In this document: piece by piece, positions 44,128 through 52,982 of the stretch | Layout: each line of letters begins with the position of its first letter | Numbering within the stretch: the stretch's first letter is position 1 | Notes under the pieces: generated by a model | Told to the model about the DNA's origin: nothing | Seen by the model: the letters and a program-made list of their open reading frames with translations, nothing else | The model's database searches: none | Made by a program: the position numbers and the translations under genes | Source of the DNA: Thermoplasmata archaeon | GTDB lineage: Archaea > Thermoplasmatota > Thermoplasmata > UBA184 | Reading direction: 5' to 3' | DNA length: 64,000 nucleotides | Assembly: GCA_021826525.1 (NCBI GenBank) | Contig: JAKAZU010000002.1 | Location: forward strand, 62,001-126,000

Positions 44128-44136
44128 GTTATATAC
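44128..44136 (+). promoter_or_regulatory. TATA box of the proteasome beta-FttA unit
   Basis: The string gttatatac lies about 54 nt before the psmB ATG, so a 5' leader of about 28 nt is expected. That leader ends with GGAG (44176-44179) at 6-nt spacing, which makes psmB a leadered gene, unlike most neighbours. Confidence 0.55.
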
Positions 44137-44185
44137 GCACCCCAGCGTCCCCCACCTGTTTCCCATCGGAAGAACGGAGCCTTGC

Positions 44186-44860
44186 ATGTCGAACCTCATC
44201 AGCACGGAGGAAAGGGATCGCCTGCTCAAGGGAACCACGACGATCGGCATGGTGGCGAAGGACGGGGTCGTCCTCGCGACCGAGCGCCGCGCGACCGCGG
44301 GCAACCTGATCGCCAACAAGCAGACGTTCAAGGTCTTCAAGATCGACGAGAACATCGGCGTCACGATCGCCGGCGGCGTCGGCGATGCGCAGACGCTCGT
44401 CCGCTACCTCAAGGCCGAGGTCTCGCTCTATCGCCTTCGTCGCAACGCGCCGATCTCGGCCGAGGGCGCCTCGACGCTTCTCTCCAACATCCTTTCGGGA
44501 AACCGGATGTTCCCGTACTACGCCTGGTTGATCCTCGGCGGGGTCGACGCGAAGGGCGGTCACATCTTCTCCATCGATCCGGCCGGTGGCGCGATCGAGG
44601 ACCGGTACTGTTCGGTCGGCAGCGGCTCCACGTTCGCCTACGGCGTCCTCGAGGAAGCGTACGCCCGGGAGATCACCGTCAACGACGCGATCGACGTGGC
44701 CCTACGGGGCCTGACGGTCGCGATGAAGCGCGACAACTACAGCGGGGACGGCTATCTCGTGCACACGATCACTCCTAAGGAATACCACGAATTGACCGAG
44801 GACGAAATTAATAAGCGCCTGAAGTCTCTCAAGATTCCGTTGCCTCCAGCCCTGCCCTAG
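44186..44860 (+). CDS. psmB: Proteasome beta subunit (20S core protease)
   Basis: A 224-residue precursor. Self-cleavage is expected after Gly16 (RLLKG|TTTIGM), exposing catalytic Thr17. Lys49 in the ATERRATAGNLIANK region and Asp33-type DGVVLATE lie in the normal places, and the GSGSTFAYGVLEE segment is conserved. It forms the proteolytic rings fed by PAN and CDC48, both encoded in this window; the alpha subunit is not. The downstream neighbour is FttA, a pairing common in archaea. Confidence 0.95.
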   Translation: MSNLISTEERDRLLKGTTTIGMVAKDGVVLATERRATAGNLIANKQTFKVFKIDENIGVTIAGGVGDAQTLVRYLKAEVSLYRLRRNAPISAEGASTLLSNILSGNRMFPYYAWLILGGVDAKGGHIFSIDPAGGAIEDRYCSVGSGSTFAYGVLEEAYAREITVNDAIDVALRGLTVAMKRDNYSGDGYLVHTITPKEYHELTEDEINKRLKSLKIPLPPALP

Positions 44861-44912
44861 GCAGGCGGGGCGCAACGCCCCAACCCATTCCGCCCAACCC
44901 CTTCCTCGAACG

Positions 44913-46817
44913 ATGAGCTACGATTCTCTGATTGCACAGACCCGGGAGGCCCTGACGGAGGTCCTTCCGGAGACCGTAGAGGTCACGGACGTCGAGCTAG
45001 AGGGACCTCACGTGGTCCTCTACACGAAGCAGCTCGACGCGTTCTTGGACGGGGGAGACCTCCTTCGTCAGGTCGCGCAGCGACTCCACCGGCGCGTCCT
45101 CGTCCGCAGCGACCCGGAGTCCCTCATCGACCCGAAGGAGGCGGAGAAGCTCATCCGGGAGGTCATCCCTACGGAGGCCGAGATCAACCAGATCTTCTTC
45201 GAGCCCGAGACCGGCGAGGTCACGATCGAAGCCGCGAATCCCGGCGTTGCGATCGGTCGCAGCGGCTCGGTGCTGAACGACCTCAAGCGCCGGATCGGCT
45301 GGGTCCCGACGGTCGTGCGCACTCCCCCGATCCCCTCGAAGACCGTCGAGGAGGTCCGCACCCACCTGCGCAACGTCTTCGACGAGCGCCGGACGTTCCT
45401 GCGGAAAGTAGGGGTCCGGATCGCCCGCGAACGCCTACCCGAGAAGATCTGGGCGCGGTCGACCGCGCTGGGCGGATACCGGGAGGTCGGCCGGAGCGCG
45501 AGCCTCCTCTCCACCCAGAATTCGAAGATCCTGATCGATTGCGGCCTCGATCCGGGCTCGGACCGGACCCCGTTCTTCAGCGCGCCCGAGCTCCTGCCGC
45601 TCGATTCGCTGGACGCGGTCGTCGTGACCCACGCCCACCTCGACCATTGCGGGCTCGTACCGGTCCTGTTGAAGTACGGCTACAAGGGTCCGATCTATTG
45701 CACCGCGCCGACGCGCGACCGGATTACTCTGATTCTGCTCGATGCGATCAAGGTCGTCAACGCCGAAGCCCGCAAGGGCCTCTACGACTCGTCGCACGTT
45801 CGCGAGCTGGTCGCCCGAACGATCCCGTTGCGCTGGGGGGAGACGACCGACATCGCGCCGGATGTACGTCTCACACTCCACAACGCGGGCCACATCCTAG
45901 GTTCCTCGGTCTGCCACTTCCACCTCGGCGATGGGGACTACAACCTTGCCTACACGGGGGACATGAAGTTCGAGAGGACGTGGCTCTTCAACCCGACCGC
46001 GAACCGCTTCCCCCGTCTGGAGACGCTCATCATCGAGTCGACGTACGGAGGGTTCCGCGATTTCCAACCGAGCCGACAGCAGGCGACGGAAGCCCTCTGT
46101 GCGCTCGCGACGAAGGTCCTCGAGCGCGGCGGCAAGTTGATCGTGCCCGTCTTCGCCGTGGGACGCTCGCAAGAGGTCATGCTGGTGCTCGAGGACAAGA
46201 TGCGCGCGGGCAAGATCCCGCGCGTCCCCGTGTACCTCGACGGCATGATCTTCGAGGCGACCGCGATCCACACCGCCTACCCGGAGTACCTCAACAGCCA
46301 ACTGCGCACGCAGATCTTCCAGCAGGGGGACAACCCGTTCCTCTCCGACATATTCCACCGCGTCGACTCCCAGCAGATGCGCATGAACATCCTCGACTCG
46401 AAGGAGCCGTGCATCGTGCTCGCCACGTCGGGCATGATGAGCGGCGGGCCGGTGATGGAGTATTTCCGCAACTGGTCCGCCGACGAGAAGAACGCGCTCG
46501 TGTTCGTGGGCTACCAGGCCGACGGCACGTTTGGGCGCCGGCTCCAGCGGGGGGTCAGCGAGACGACGTTCATGGACGGTCCTCGCCAGGTGCCGATCCC
46601 GGTCCGCTTCGAGATGACGACGATCGAGGGCTTCAGCGGGCACTCCGACCGCGCCCAGCTGATGAACTACATCGCGTCGGTCGATCCCCGGCCGCAGCGC
46701 GTCCTGGTGAACCACGGCGACGAGTCGAAAGCGCTCGATCTGGCTTCGAGCCTGCACAAGCGGTTCAACATGGAGACCCGGGTCCCGTACAACCTCGAGG
46801 CCGTGCGGCTCCTGTAG
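44913..46817 (+). CDS. fttA: FttA/aCPSF1 transcription-termination ribonuclease
   Basis: A 634-residue archaeal CPSF73 homologue that cleaves nascent RNA and terminates transcription. N-terminal KH domains (about 1-175; IGRSGSVLNDLKRRIGW) precede the metallo-beta-lactamase domain with THAHLDHCG (about 239-247), NAGHILGSS and YTGDMKFERT, and the beta-CASP insert with IIESTYGG, FAVGRSQE and LATSGMMSGGPV. The final active-site His lies in EGFSGHSDRAQL. All metal ligands are present. It follows psmB by 52 nt on the same strand. Confidence 0.95.
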   Translation: MSYDSLIAQTREALTEVLPETVEVTDVELEGPHVVLYTKQLDAFLDGGDLLRQVAQRLHRRVLVRSDPESLIDPKEAEKLIREVIPTEAEINQIFFEPETGEVTIEAANPGVAIGRSGSVLNDLKRRIGWVPTVVRTPPIPSKTVEEVRTHLRNVFDERRTFLRKVGVRIARERLPEKIWARSTALGGYREVGRSASLLSTQNSKILIDCGLDPGSDRTPFFSAPELLPLDSLDAVVVTHAHLDHCGLVPVLLKYGYKGPIYCTAPTRDRITLILLDAIKVVNAEARKGLYDSSHVRELVARTIPLRWGETTDIAPDVRLTLHNAGHILGSSVCHFHLGDGDYNLAYTGDMKFERTWLFNPTANRFPRLETLIIESTYGGFRDFQPSRQQATEALCALATKVLERGGKLIVPVFAVGRSQEVMLVLEDKMRAGKIPRVPVYLDGMIFEATAIHTAYPEYLNSQLRTQIFQQGDNPFLSDIFHRVDSQQMRMNILDSKEPCIVLATSGMMSGGPVMEYFRNWSADEKNALVFVGYQADGTFGRRLQRGVSETTFMDGPRQVPIPVRFEMTTIEGFSGHSDRAQLMNYIASVDPRPQRVLVNHGDESKALDLASSLHKRFNMETRVPYNLEAVRLL

Positions 46818-46829
46818 ACGGCGGCCGGT

Positions 46830-47795
46830 TCACTCCCACTCGATCGTCGCGGGGGGCTTGTCGCTCAGGTCGTAGAGGACCCGGACGACCTCGCCGGCCA
46901 GCTCGCGGGTGATCCGCTCCGCGATCCGGGCGCCCACGGCGTGCGGGAGCGCGACGGAGCGCGCGGTCATCGCATCGATCGAGTCGACGATCCGCACGCT
47001 CACGGCCTCGCCATGGAAGCGATTGTCGCCGAGGACGCCGACGGTCCGCACGGGCAGGAGCACGGCGAAGTACTGCCAGGGCCGCGCCAGTTCGTTCGAG
47101 CGGATTGCGCGCTCGACCTCCTCCTCGACGATCCGGTTCGCGACCCGGGCCCGGCGCAGCCGTTCCGCGGTCACTTCGCCCACGACGCGGACCGCGAGGC
47201 CCGGTCCCGGGAAAGGCTGGCGAAGCGGATCGGGGATCTTCAGCTCTTGGGCCACCGCTCGCACCTCGTCTTTGTAGAGGTCGCGCAGCGGCTCGACCAA
47301 GCGCAGCGTCGAGTCCTTCGGGATCCCACCGACGTTGTGGTGGGTCTTGATCGTGTCCCGCTTCGCCGAGCCGTCGCTGCCCGACCCGCCGCTCTCGATC
47401 CAGTCCGGGGCGATCGTTCCCTGGATGAGCCGGTCGGTGCGAATCCGCGCCGCTTCGTGCTCGAACAGACGGATGAACGTGTGGCCGATCCGCACGCGCT
47501 TGTCTTCGGGATCCGTTACCCCTTCGAGGGCGCTGAGGAACTGGTCTTCCGCCGGGACGACCTGGACATGGGTTCCGCTCTCGCGGAAGTAGGCGCGCAC
47601 CCGGTCGACCTCCCCATCACGCAGCAGTCCCGTGTCGACGAAGAGACAGCGAGCGCGGTCCCCGAGCGCGAGCTCGGCGAGGCGCGCGGCCACGGTCGAA
47701 TCGATCCCCCCCGACGCCGCCACGATGGCGCGTTCCGGGACGTCCGCGCGCAACCGTTCGATCGCGTGCCGAACGAACTCGGCGGGATCGTTCAC
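46830..47795 (-). CDS. guaAb: GMP synthase, ATP-pyrophosphatase subunit B
   Basis: A 321-residue subunit that adenylates XMP and accepts ammonia to give GMP. The PP-loop ASGGIDSTVAARL (about 28-40) and the dimer/XMP-binding C-terminus (FPGPGLAVRVVGE, DLSDKPPATIEWE) are complete. In archaea the glutaminase is a separate protein (GuaAa), which is not in the window. It starts at GTG 47795; GTGA overlaps the purE stop, so the two are coupled. It converges on fttA with a 12-bp gap. Confidence 0.93.
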   Translation of the reverse strand: MNDPAEFVRHAIERLRADVPERAIVAASGGIDSTVAARLAELALGDRARCLFVDTGLLRDGEVDRVRAYFRESGTHVQVVPAEDQFLSALEGVTDPEDKRVRIGHTFIRLFEHEAARIRTDRLIQGTIAPDWIESGGSGSDGSAKRDTIKTHHNVGGIPKDSTLRLVEPLRDLYKDEVRAVAQELKIPDPLRQPFPGPGLAVRVVGEVTAERLRRARVANRIVEEEVERAIRSNELARPWQYFAVLLPVRTVGVLGDNRFHGEAVSVRIVDSIDAMTARSVALPHAVGARIAERITRELAGEVVRVLYDLSDKPPATIEWE

Positions 47796-48253
47796 GCGCC
47801 GCTCCGGGCCGGCGGGGGGGCTTCCTCGCGCCACTTCGCGCGGTATCGGTCGAGGGAGGCGCGGAGCTCGGGGTACTTCAGCGCGAGGATCTCGGTCGCG
47901 AGGAGCGCGGCGTTCTCCGCCGCATCCAGTCCGACCGCGGCCACGGGAACGCCCGGTGGCATCTGGACGACGCTCAGGAGGCTGTCGAGGCCTAGCCCGC
48001 GGTGCAGCGGAACGCCGATCACGGGCCGGACGGTGCGCGCGGCGATCGCGCCCGGCAAGGCCGCGGAGAGGCCGGCCATCGCGATGAACACGTCCGTGCT
48101 CGGATCCTGGGCCATCCGATCGACCTTCTCGGGCGTGCGGTGGGCGCTCGCCACCGCGACCTCGCACGGGACGCCCAGGTCGGTAAGCCGGGTGCGGACT
48201 TTTTCGGCGATCTCGAGGTCGGACTTGCTCCCCACCACGACGGCGACCTTCAT
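47792..48253 (-). CDS. purE: PurE, 5-(carboxyamino)imidazole/aminoimidazole ribonucleotide mutase or carboxylase
   Basis: A 153-residue PurE that makes CAIR in purine synthesis. VVVGSKSDLEIAEKV and ASAHRTPEKV bind the ribotide. The catalytic loop reads AMAGLSAALPGAIAA, somewhat nearer to AIR-carboxylase (class II) variants than to the AGGAAHLPG of class I. No purK is seen, so the class stays open. It is the first gene of a purE-guaAb pair and lies 54 nt from the divergent membrane gene. Confidence 0.9.
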   Translation of the reverse strand: MKVAVVVGSKSDLEIAEKVRTRLTDLGVPCEVAVASAHRTPEKVDRMAQDPSTDVFIAMAGLSAALPGAIAARTVRPVIGVPLHRGLGLDSLLSVVQMPPGVPVAAVGLDAAENAALLATEILALKYPELRASLDRYRAKWREEAPPPARSGA

Positions 48254-48307
48254 GGCGAGGTTCAGAAGCCGTCACGCACATAGCCGTCGCGGCCGGAGGG
48301 CGGAGTA

Positions 48308-48982
48308 ATGGCCCCCGGGCCTTCGGGGGAAGGTCCGATGCAGTTGCACCGCCAAGGTCGCTTCCGTAGCTGGCTCGGGAGCCGGTTCGGCGGAGATGCC
48401 GCTCTGGGGGGGCGACTCGGCCGGAGGTTCCTGCACGCGGGAGGCGCCCTGACCCTGATCTATTACGCGTTCCCGCCCCATCTACTGATCGTCATCCCGA
48501 ACTGGGCGATTCCGATCGCCGCCCTGGTCGCCCTCCTCGTCGTGGATGGGCTTCGCCTCGCCGGGCGGCTCGAGGTGCCCGAGATCCGGCCCCACGAGCG
48601 GGTGCGCCTCGCGAGCTACTCCTACTTCGGGATGGCGATCGTGGTCGCTCTGGTCCTCTTCCCGGAACCGATCGCCGTTGCGGTGATCCTCGGGACCGCG
48701 ATCGTCGATCCGATCATCGGGGAGTCCCGCGGAACGGCCGCGGGCGCCGCCTTCTACCCCGCGCTTCCGTTCGTCGTCTACTTCGCACTCGCTGCCGTTT
48801 CCTTGGCCTGGGTGGGCCATGCATCCCTGCTCACCGCATCCCTGTTCGCGGCGGCGGCGGGGGTCGTGGCGATCGCGTCCGAGCGCCCCCAATGGACCTA
48901 CCTGGACGACGACCTCATGATGACGGTGATACCGGGCCTCGTGCTGCTCGGGCTTGGGCTGGCGTTCCCCGGATCGATCTAG
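48308..48982 (+). CDS. Membrane protein resembling CTP-dependent lipid/dolichol kinases
   Basis: A 224-residue protein with about six transmembrane helices. It shows RRFLHAGGALTLIYY near the N-terminus, AIVDPIIGESRGTAAGA in the middle and DDDLMMTVIPGL near the C-terminus. The pattern (R-x2-H, DPxxGE, DD-x-L-x-P) resembles the dolichol kinase / DGK1 / VTE5 family. A role in phosphorylating a polyprenol or phytol-type lipid is likely but not certain. A second possible start is ATG 48338. Its stop overlaps the convergent alaS stop. Confidence 0.6.
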   Translation: MAPGPSGEGPMQLHRQGRFRSWLGSRFGGDAALGGRLGRRFLHAGGALTLIYYAFPPHLLIVIPNWAIPIAALVALLVVDGLRLAGRLEVPEIRPHERVRLASYSYFGMAIVVALVLFPEPIAVAVILGTAIVDPIIGESRGTAAGAAFYPALPFVVYFALAAVSLAWVGHASLLTASLFAAAAGVVAIASERPQWTYLDDDLMMTVIPGLVLLGLGLAFPGSI

Positions 48983-51594
48983 TGGGACCCTCGGCTCCCG
49001 GGTCCGGTCGGTTCCGCCTCCGAGGTCGGGGATCCGGCGAGGCGGCGCGCCTCGGCCCGGGCGTCCTCGAGCGCGGTGGCCAGCGGAGCGCCCGGCTCGC
49101 CCACCGCGGTGGCGGCCGACGCGCTACCCCCTCCCTTTCCCTGGAAGCGAGCCTTCGCGCGGTCGACCAACGCGTTCGCGGGGACGCGGGCAGCGGTGGA
49201 GCCGACGAACAGGGTTCCGCGCCCCTCCCGCTCGGCCGCGAGCAGGACCACCCGGTTCGGCTCGCGGGACAGCAGGCGGGAGAGCTCGGCCAGCTCGGTG
49301 CGATCGAGATCCACGCGCGCGCGCACGATCGTGACCCCTCCGACGGAGTCGAGGTTCTGGGCATCGGAGGCGAGGCGGCTCGCAACGGCCCCGAGGTCCT
49401 CCTTGCGCCGATCGCGTTGCGCGCGCCGAGCGCTCTCCATCTCTTCGTAGAGCCGATCCACTCCCTCCGGGGCCTTCTCGGGCGGGACGCCCAACCGCCG
49501 CGCTACCTCGCGCAAGGCCCGGTCGCGCTGCTCCCGGATCTCGAGGGCGCGTTCGCCGCTCGCGTAGGTGAGACGGATGACCCCATCCTGGATGCGCTCG
49601 ACATCGAGGATGTCGATCGCGCCGACCTCGCTCGTATGCGTGCAGTGCGTGCCTCCACACGCCTCTACGTCGACGTCGTCGATCTCGACGATCCGCAGGT
49701 CCTTCCCCGGGACCGCGCCGCCCTGGTACAGGGAGAACCCGAACCTTCGCTCGGCTTCGCTTCGGGGCTCGAAGTAGCTTCGGACCGGGTGGTTCTCCCG
49801 CACGACCTGGTTGATGCGCCGAGCTACCGACCGGAGTTCTCCGTCGGACAGGGGCCGGTAGTGGGTGACGTCGATCCGTGCGAACTCGGGTCCCTTGTAG
49901 GCCCCGGCTTGCCAGACATGCGGGCCGAGGAGCCGACGGAGGGTGCCGTTGATGATGTGGGTTGCGGTGTGGTGCTGCATCAGTTGCGTCCGTCGGGCCG
50001 CGTCGATCCGGCCGTGGACGCGATCGCCGGCGCGGAACGGGCTCGGGCGGTCGAGCCGGTGGTAGATCCAGGGACCCTGGCGCTGGACGTCGACCACCGG
50101 TACGTCTCCGAGGTGACCGGTGTCGTGGACTTGCCCGCCGCTGGTCGGATAGAAGTAGGTCCGGTCGAGGACGACCCACGGTCCCTCGGACCCGACGACA
50201 TGCCCCTCGAACGAGACCGTGTAGGGGTCCATGTAGTAACCCACGTCCGTGGCCGGGGCCTGGACCGGAAGCTCCGGCAGCGCGTCGCGCCTCTCCGCAT
50301 AGTCGTTCGTCGGGGTCTCGTTGACGTGTCGGTCCGCGACCCGAGAGTAGAAATCCTCCGGTACGGGAGGGGGATGCGCCAATATTCCCGCGGCCACATC
50401 GGGAGGGACGCCGAGGGAGTCGTACCACTCGATCAGCTCCTCCGTGCCCGGCGTTCGACCCTCGGAGCGGAGCCGCTCCTCCTGCCGGCGCAGGACGGGG
50501 CGGGCCCGGTCGATCGCTTCGTCGAACCGCTCGATCTCGGCCTGGAGCACGCGGTCGCGGTCCTCGCGGTTCTGTCCGACCTCGGGAAAGTGGCCGACCA
50601 GGTCCCGACTGACCCGCTCGATCACCCCGATCAGGTCGAGGGGCTCGCTCGAGCGGGCGAGGAGACGGATTGCGCGTCGGATCAACAGGCGCGCGAAATA
50701 GCCTTCCTTCGCGTTCGACGGAACGACGCCGTCGGTGAGCATGAGGCTGAGTGCTCGGGCGTGGTCGATCACCACCGCCGACTCGTAGGGAGGCAGGCTT
50801 CGGCGCAGTTCGTCGTAGGTCGACCCGAAGACCGCCTCGTAGGCGTTCTTCGTTCCTTGGCTGATCCATGTGTACCGCTCGAGGCCGTACCCGGTATCGA
50901 CGACGGTCAACGGCATCGGTTTGAGGCGCTCGCCGTCGCGGGTGTACTCCATGAACACGAGGGTCGCCACTTCGAGGCCCTGGAGCCCGACGCTCAGCGA
51001 GGGGCCCAGGTTTCCCCCGCCCTCCCACTCCTCCTCCTTGTAGGTGATGAGGGCGGGATCGACCCCGAACTCCCCGGTCAGGAGCTCATGGCAGAGCTCG
51101 GTGCAGCGATCCTTGAAGTAGACCTCGTGGTCGGGCCGGTTGAACGCGTGGTGCGCCATCATCTCGAACATCGTGAAGTGGCGGCCGCTGCGCCCCACCT
51201 CTTCGAGATCGATGAATCGCAGGCACGGCTGGGAGATCGTGAGCGGGTTCGCCGGCGGGGGGATCGCTCCGCTCGTGACCCATGGCTGGAAGTCGTAGAT
51301 GCTCGCTTGCGTGAAGAACACGTCGTTGCGCCAGCGGGCGACCGTCGGATAGCGCGAGAGTCGCGTGTGGCCCCGTCGCTCGAAGAAGGAGAGGAACGCC
51401 TCTCGCATCTCGTCCAGTTGGTACGTTCGGCGAAACGGCGAATGGCCGACGAAGCCGTACGGGGCGCACGGGGCCTCCTGGCAGACGGTGTGCTCGCCGA
51501 GGGTCCAGAAGGCGCGCCCGCACTTCGCGCAGGCGCGACGGTGCATTCCCTCACGATGGAAGAAGGCGAGGTCGTACTCGCTCGCGTCCATCAT
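48979..51594 (-). CDS. alaS: Alanyl-tRNA synthetase, archaeal type
   Basis: An 871-residue class II synthetase. The archaeal-specific N-terminal zinc segment (CAKCGRAFWTLGEHTVCQEAPC) is followed by the catalytic domain (FFERRGHTRL, MFEMMAHHAF). The editing domain has HHTATHIINGTLRR and the zinc-site CGGTHC. The C-Ala domain has ADGGGSAS-type GKGGGSASAATAVG and ends near the stop. All editing ligands are present. The start ATG 51594 has Met at residue 2 as an alternative. It ends on the convergent lipid-kinase-like gene (3-bp overlap). Confidence 0.95.
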   Translation of the reverse strand: MMDASEYDLAFFHREGMHRRACAKCGRAFWTLGEHTVCQEAPCAPYGFVGHSPFRRTYQLDEMREAFLSFFERRGHTRLSRYPTVARWRNDVFFTQASIYDFQPWVTSGAIPPPANPLTISQPCLRFIDLEEVGRSGRHFTMFEMMAHHAFNRPDHEVYFKDRCTELCHELLTGEFGVDPALITYKEEEWEGGGNLGPSLSVGLQGLEVATLVFMEYTRDGERLKPMPLTVVDTGYGLERYTWISQGTKNAYEAVFGSTYDELRRSLPPYESAVVIDHARALSLMLTDGVVPSNAKEGYFARLLIRRAIRLLARSSEPLDLIGVIERVSRDLVGHFPEVGQNREDRDRVLQAEIERFDEAIDRARPVLRRQEERLRSEGRTPGTEELIEWYDSLGVPPDVAAGILAHPPPVPEDFYSRVADRHVNETPTNDYAERRDALPELPVQAPATDVGYYMDPYTVSFEGHVVGSEGPWVVLDRTYFYPTSGGQVHDTGHLGDVPVVDVQRQGPWIYHRLDRPSPFRAGDRVHGRIDAARRTQLMQHHTATHIINGTLRRLLGPHVWQAGAYKGPEFARIDVTHYRPLSDGELRSVARRINQVVRENHPVRSYFEPRSEAERRFGFSLYQGGAVPGKDLRIVEIDDVDVEACGGTHCTHTSEVGAIDILDVERIQDGVIRLTYASGERALEIREQRDRALREVARRLGVPPEKAPEGVDRLYEEMESARRAQRDRRKEDLGAVASRLASDAQNLDSVGGVTIVRARVDLDRTELAELSRLLSREPNRVVLLAAEREGRGTLFVGSTAARVPANALVDRAKARFQGKGGGSASAATAVGEPGAPLATALEDARAEARRLAGSPTSEAEPTGPGSRGSH

Positions 51595-51689
51595 GACGTT
51601 CGGCGGACGGCGCCGGGCCCTTAAGGCGTTCGGAGGGAGCCGGCCCGTGTCGCTGGGCTGATGAGGGGCAAGGTCCCTTGCGCGGGCGC

Positions 51690-52982
51690 ATGAGTGGCGA
51701 GGTCGTCTCCCTCGCGGAGGGTCCCGCCACGCTCCCCGCGACCGGTCTTTCGGCCGCCTCCACCCGCCGCGCGACCACGATCATGATCGCGGTCCGGGCG
51801 GGATATGCGTACAACTGGTACACCGTAGGGCCGGCCCTCCCCGCCATCGGCGCCCAGTTCTCGGTGGGGCCGGCCGAGTGGGGCCTGCTCCTCGCCATCT
51901 TTCTCGTGGCCGCCGGGCTGCTGCAGGTGCCCGCCGGAGTGCTTTCGCAGCGATTCGGCTCGCGGCCGGTCGCTCTGGCCGGGGCCGCGTTGCTGGGAGT
52001 GGCAAGCATCGCCTCGGGCTTCGCGCCGACGTTCGCATCCCTCGTCGCGCTACGAGGGTTGGCCGGCGTGGGCGCGGCCCTGTTCTTTTCCCCGGCCATC
52101 GGGCTCGTGGGGAGCCTGTACCCGGAAGGAAAGCGCGGGCTGCCCGTCGGAATGTTCAGCTCGGCGTTCAGCGGAGGCGCGGCGGCGGGCGTGCTCTTGA
52201 GCGCGATCGCGGTCGGCCCGCTCGGCTGGCATTGGACCCTCGCGCTCGGCGGGGTCGGTCTCCTCATCCTCACGTTCGGGGCGGTACTCCTGATCCCCCG
52301 CGGCGTCGGGGCGGCGCCCCCGGCACCGGTCGCCCGGCCGAGGCTGCCGGCGGCCCTGCGACTCCCCGCCCTCTGGGCGATCGGCTTCGCGTTCATCGGC
52401 CTCGAGGGCGCAACCTTCGCCACGGGGCAGTTCCTGGTCCCGTATGGGACCGTCGAACTCGGATGGAGCGCCGCGGTCGCGGGAGGAGTCGGCATGGCCT
52501 TCGTCCTCCCGAGCATCGTCGGGGGCCCAGTCGGCGGCTACGTCACAGAACGAAGGGCCGACCGTCGGACGCAGTTCATCGTGGCCGGCGGCATCGCGAC
52601 GGTCACGGTGGCTCTGATCCCGTGGGTCGGGCTCGTCCCGATCGTTTTCCTGGGGATCGCATTCTCGTTCGCCTACGGGGCAACCTACGCGATCATGTAC
52701 GTGCTGCCGAACTACCTACCCGGTCTCCCGGCCGGGGAGATCCCGATCGGGATCGGCCTGTTCAACTCCATCCAACTCGCCGGGGGAGCGATCGTCGCGT
52801 GGGCGTTCGGCCTCTGGGTCGCGTCCGTTGGCTACGCGTTCGCCTGGCCCCTGCTCGCGGTCGCGGTAGCGGTACCGCTCGCCCTCCTGATCTACGTCCC
52901 GCGGACGGGCGGCGGCCGACCCGCGGGCGCGCGTCGGCCGGGCGGGGCGGACGACGCCCCGCGGCCCGAGCCCGTCCCGTAG
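51690..52982 (+). CDS. Major facilitator superfamily transporter
   Basis: A 430-residue MFS permease with 12 predicted helices. Helix 1 region VRAGYAYNWYTVGPALPAIG is followed by the loop 2-3 signature GVLSQRFGSRPVALAG (G-x3-x-R-x-G-x-R) and a second-half counterpart GGYVTERRADRRTQF. The substrate cannot be assigned; the GLVGSLYPEGKRGLPVGMF helix recalls the nitrate/cyanate-type branch. I start at ATG 51690 (MSGEVVSL); TTG 51678 is an alternative. The C-terminal Gly/Arg/Pro tail (about 25 residues) overlaps the open frame that continues from nth on the opposite strand. Confidence 0.85.
   Translation: MSGEVVSLAEGPATLPATGLSAASTRRATTIMIAVRAGYAYNWYTVGPALPAIGAQFSVGPAEWGLLLAIFLVAAGLLQVPAGVLSQRFGSRPVALAGAALLGVASIASGFAPTFASLVALRGLAGVGAALFFSPAIGLVGSLYPEGKRGLPVGMFSSAFSGGAAAGVLLSAIAVGPLGWHWTLALGGVGLLILTFGAVLLIPRGVGAAPPAPVARPRLPAALRLPALWAIGFAFIGLEGATFATGQFLVPYGTVELGWSAAVAGGVGMAFVLPSIVGGPVGGYVTERRADRRTQFIVAGGIATVTVALIPWVGLVPIVFLGIAFSFAYGATYAIMYVLPNYLPGLPAGEIPIGIGLFNSIQLAGGAIVAWAFGLWVASVGYAFAWPLLAVAVAVPLALLIYVPRTGGGRPAGARRPGGADDAPRPEPVP

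Noticed and set aside
48892..51624. 910-codon open frame on the plus strand opposite AlaRS
   Set aside because: GC-rich antisense shadow: composition is Arg/Asp/Val-skewed with no domain, while the minus strand encodes complete AlaRS.
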